From Bacteroidales bacterium (GTDB lineage: Bacteria > Bacteroidota > Bacteroidia > Bacteroidales > UBA932), in NCBI GenBank assembly GCA_017554135.1, contig JAFZIX010000160.1, forward strand, positions 1 through 6,349: a stretch of 6,349 nucleotides of DNA. The letters run 5' to 3'. A program made the position numbers and the translations under genes. The notes under the pieces are model-generated. The model worked only from the letters and a program-made list of their open reading frames with translations. It did no database searches and was not told the origin of the DNA. Of this stretch, positions 5,688 to 6,349 are shown piece after piece (position 1 is the first letter of the stretch; the number at the start of each line of letters is the position of its first letter).

Positions 5688-6349
5688 CAGCATTATCATC
5701 CGGCTCCCGAAATCAGCCGGATGTGTTTTATTTTTCCGAACAAACGTGCGATAGCTTTCTTCCGCAAGCATCTGGGAACGCTGTGCGCCGAAGCCCACCG
5801 GGCCATAATCGCGCCCGAATGCCTCACCATAAACGACTTCTTCTCCCGTCTCGGCGGGCTCCGTCCGGCAGACCGCATGAGCGCGATGGTCACTCTGTAT
5901 GATTGCTACAAGGCCCTCAACCCTGCAGCCGAACCCCTGGACGAATTCATATTCTGGGGAGGAGTGATACTCAGCGACTTCGCGGAAGTGGACAAGTATC
6001 TGGTGAATCCGGACCACATATTCAAGAATGTCGCCGAATACCGGCAGATGCAGGACGACCTGGATTACCTGGAGCCCGGCCAGAAAGAGGCTATGGACCA
6101 GTTCCTGAAGCAGTTCAGAAAGGACGGAGACTACAAGGAGCGTTTCCGCAGGATATGGGACATACTCCAGCCGCTCTACCATCACTTCAACGAGATACTT
6201 GCCTCACAGGGCCTTGCAAGCGAAGGAGCCATTTACCGCAGCATTGCCGACAGGCTGGGCTCCGAAGCCGCGGCAGACATCCTGAAAGCCGCTTTCCCGG
6301 ATTCGAACAAATTCATATTCGTGGGCCTCAACGCCCTGAACGAGTGCGA
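5661..6349 (+). CDS. AddB-like PD-(D/E)XK nuclease/inactive helicase protein, N-terminal part
   Basis: The first 229 codons of a large gene that runs off the right edge. The start at 5661 directly follows an in-frame TAG at 5658. The opening MTSFLLQVAQHY and FIFPNKRAIAFFRKHL (23-38), then APECLTINDFFSRLGGLRPADR (from 51), LYDCYKALNP (79-88), EPLDEFIFWGGVILSDFAEVDKYL (from 91) and FIFVGLNALNEC (218-229) match, from memory, the N-terminal inactivated-helicase half of Bacteroidota AddB-like proteins. These work with an AddA-type helicase-nuclease in processing double-strand breaks for RecA; the nuclease domain would be at the unseen C-terminus. No P-loop GKS/GKT is visible in the N-terminus. It lies 85 bp beyond the LolA-like gene in the same direction. 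It carries the inverted repeat over its start and a terminator-shaped hairpin over codons 13-25. Confidence 0.85.
   Translation, partial: MTSFLLQVAQHYHPAPEISRMCFIFPNKRAIAFFRKHLGTLCAEAHRAIIAPECLTINDFFSRLGGLRPADRMSAMVTLYDCYKALNPAAEPLDEFIFWGGVILSDFAEVDKYLVNPDHIFKNVAEYRQMQDDLDYLEPGQKEAMDQFLKQFRKDGDYKERFRRIWDILQPLYHHFNEILASQGLASEGAIYRSIADRLGSEAAADILKAAFPDSNKFIFVGLNALNEC
5697..5735 (+). other. Terminator-shaped hairpin inside the addB-like coding sequence
   Basis: CATCCGGCT (5697-5705) and AGCCGGATG (5715-5723) form a perfect 9-bp stem with a 9-nt loop, followed by TGTTTTATTTTT (5724-5735), ten T in twelve bases. This is the shape of an intrinsic terminator, yet it lies in codons 13-25 of a frame whose protein sequence is conserved on both sides. 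It therefore cannot be a plain operon end; it may be fortuitous or act as an attenuator near the gene's beginning. Confidence 0.4.

Noticed and set aside
5697..5735. An ordinary terminator ending the ftsK-lolA operon
   Set aside because: The addB-like frame is open from 5661 and its conserved FPNKRA motif overlaps the region, so the hairpin lies inside a gene.
5673..6185. A 170-codon minus-strand open frame opposite the addB-like gene
   Set aside because: The plus strand encodes a clearly family-typical AddB-like N-terminus throughout; this is its shadow.

Overview
The window looks like chromosomal DNA from a Bacteroidota bacterium, most likely a fairly GC-rich member of the Bacteroidales (Rikenellaceae/Alistipes-like or a related gut lineage; the genus cannot be fixed from this stretch). 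The evidence is the gene content (a DUF4290 protein, a short LolA-like protein behind FtsK, a FISUMP-domain lipoprotein, a Bacteroidota-type AddB-like protein), two perfect matches to the Bacteroidota -7 promoter element TAnnTTTG, and no clear Shine-Dalgarno sequence before any gene.

The left third (1-1938) is a minus-strand cluster, read right to left: a FISUMP-domain lipoprotein with a likely surface-export signal, then a lemA-family gene, then a TPM-domain (YgcG-like) gene that runs off the left edge. Spacing is tight (18 bp, then a 1-bp stop/start overlap) and there is no internal promoter match, so they probably form one transcript. The LemA plus TPM pair is a widespread envelope-associated combination.

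A 97-bp intergenic region (1939-2035) carries divergent promoters. Rightward lies a translationally coupled operon: a DUF4290 gene, ftsK (4-bp ATGA overlap) and a LolA-like gene (8 to 11-bp overlap). FtsK is complete: four membrane helices, a long acidic linker, the RecA-like motor and a gamma winged-helix domain. It handles chromosome segregation at the septum; the LolA-like protein would serve lipoprotein transport to the outer membrane.

After an AT-rich 85-bp gap comes the first 229 codons of an AddB-like recombination/repair protein, cut by the right edge.

No unmistakable new system is present. Two pieces of structure are not explained by the genes. One is a cluster of five small GC-rich palindromes inside the FtsK linker (3381-3475) that looks like a repeat element domesticated in frame. 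The other is a long imperfect inverted repeat (5593-5687) that buries the addB-like start codon and contains mutually exclusive pairings, followed at once by a terminator-shaped hairpin inside the coding sequence. No tRNA, rRNA, CRISPR array, insertion sequence or origin was seen.
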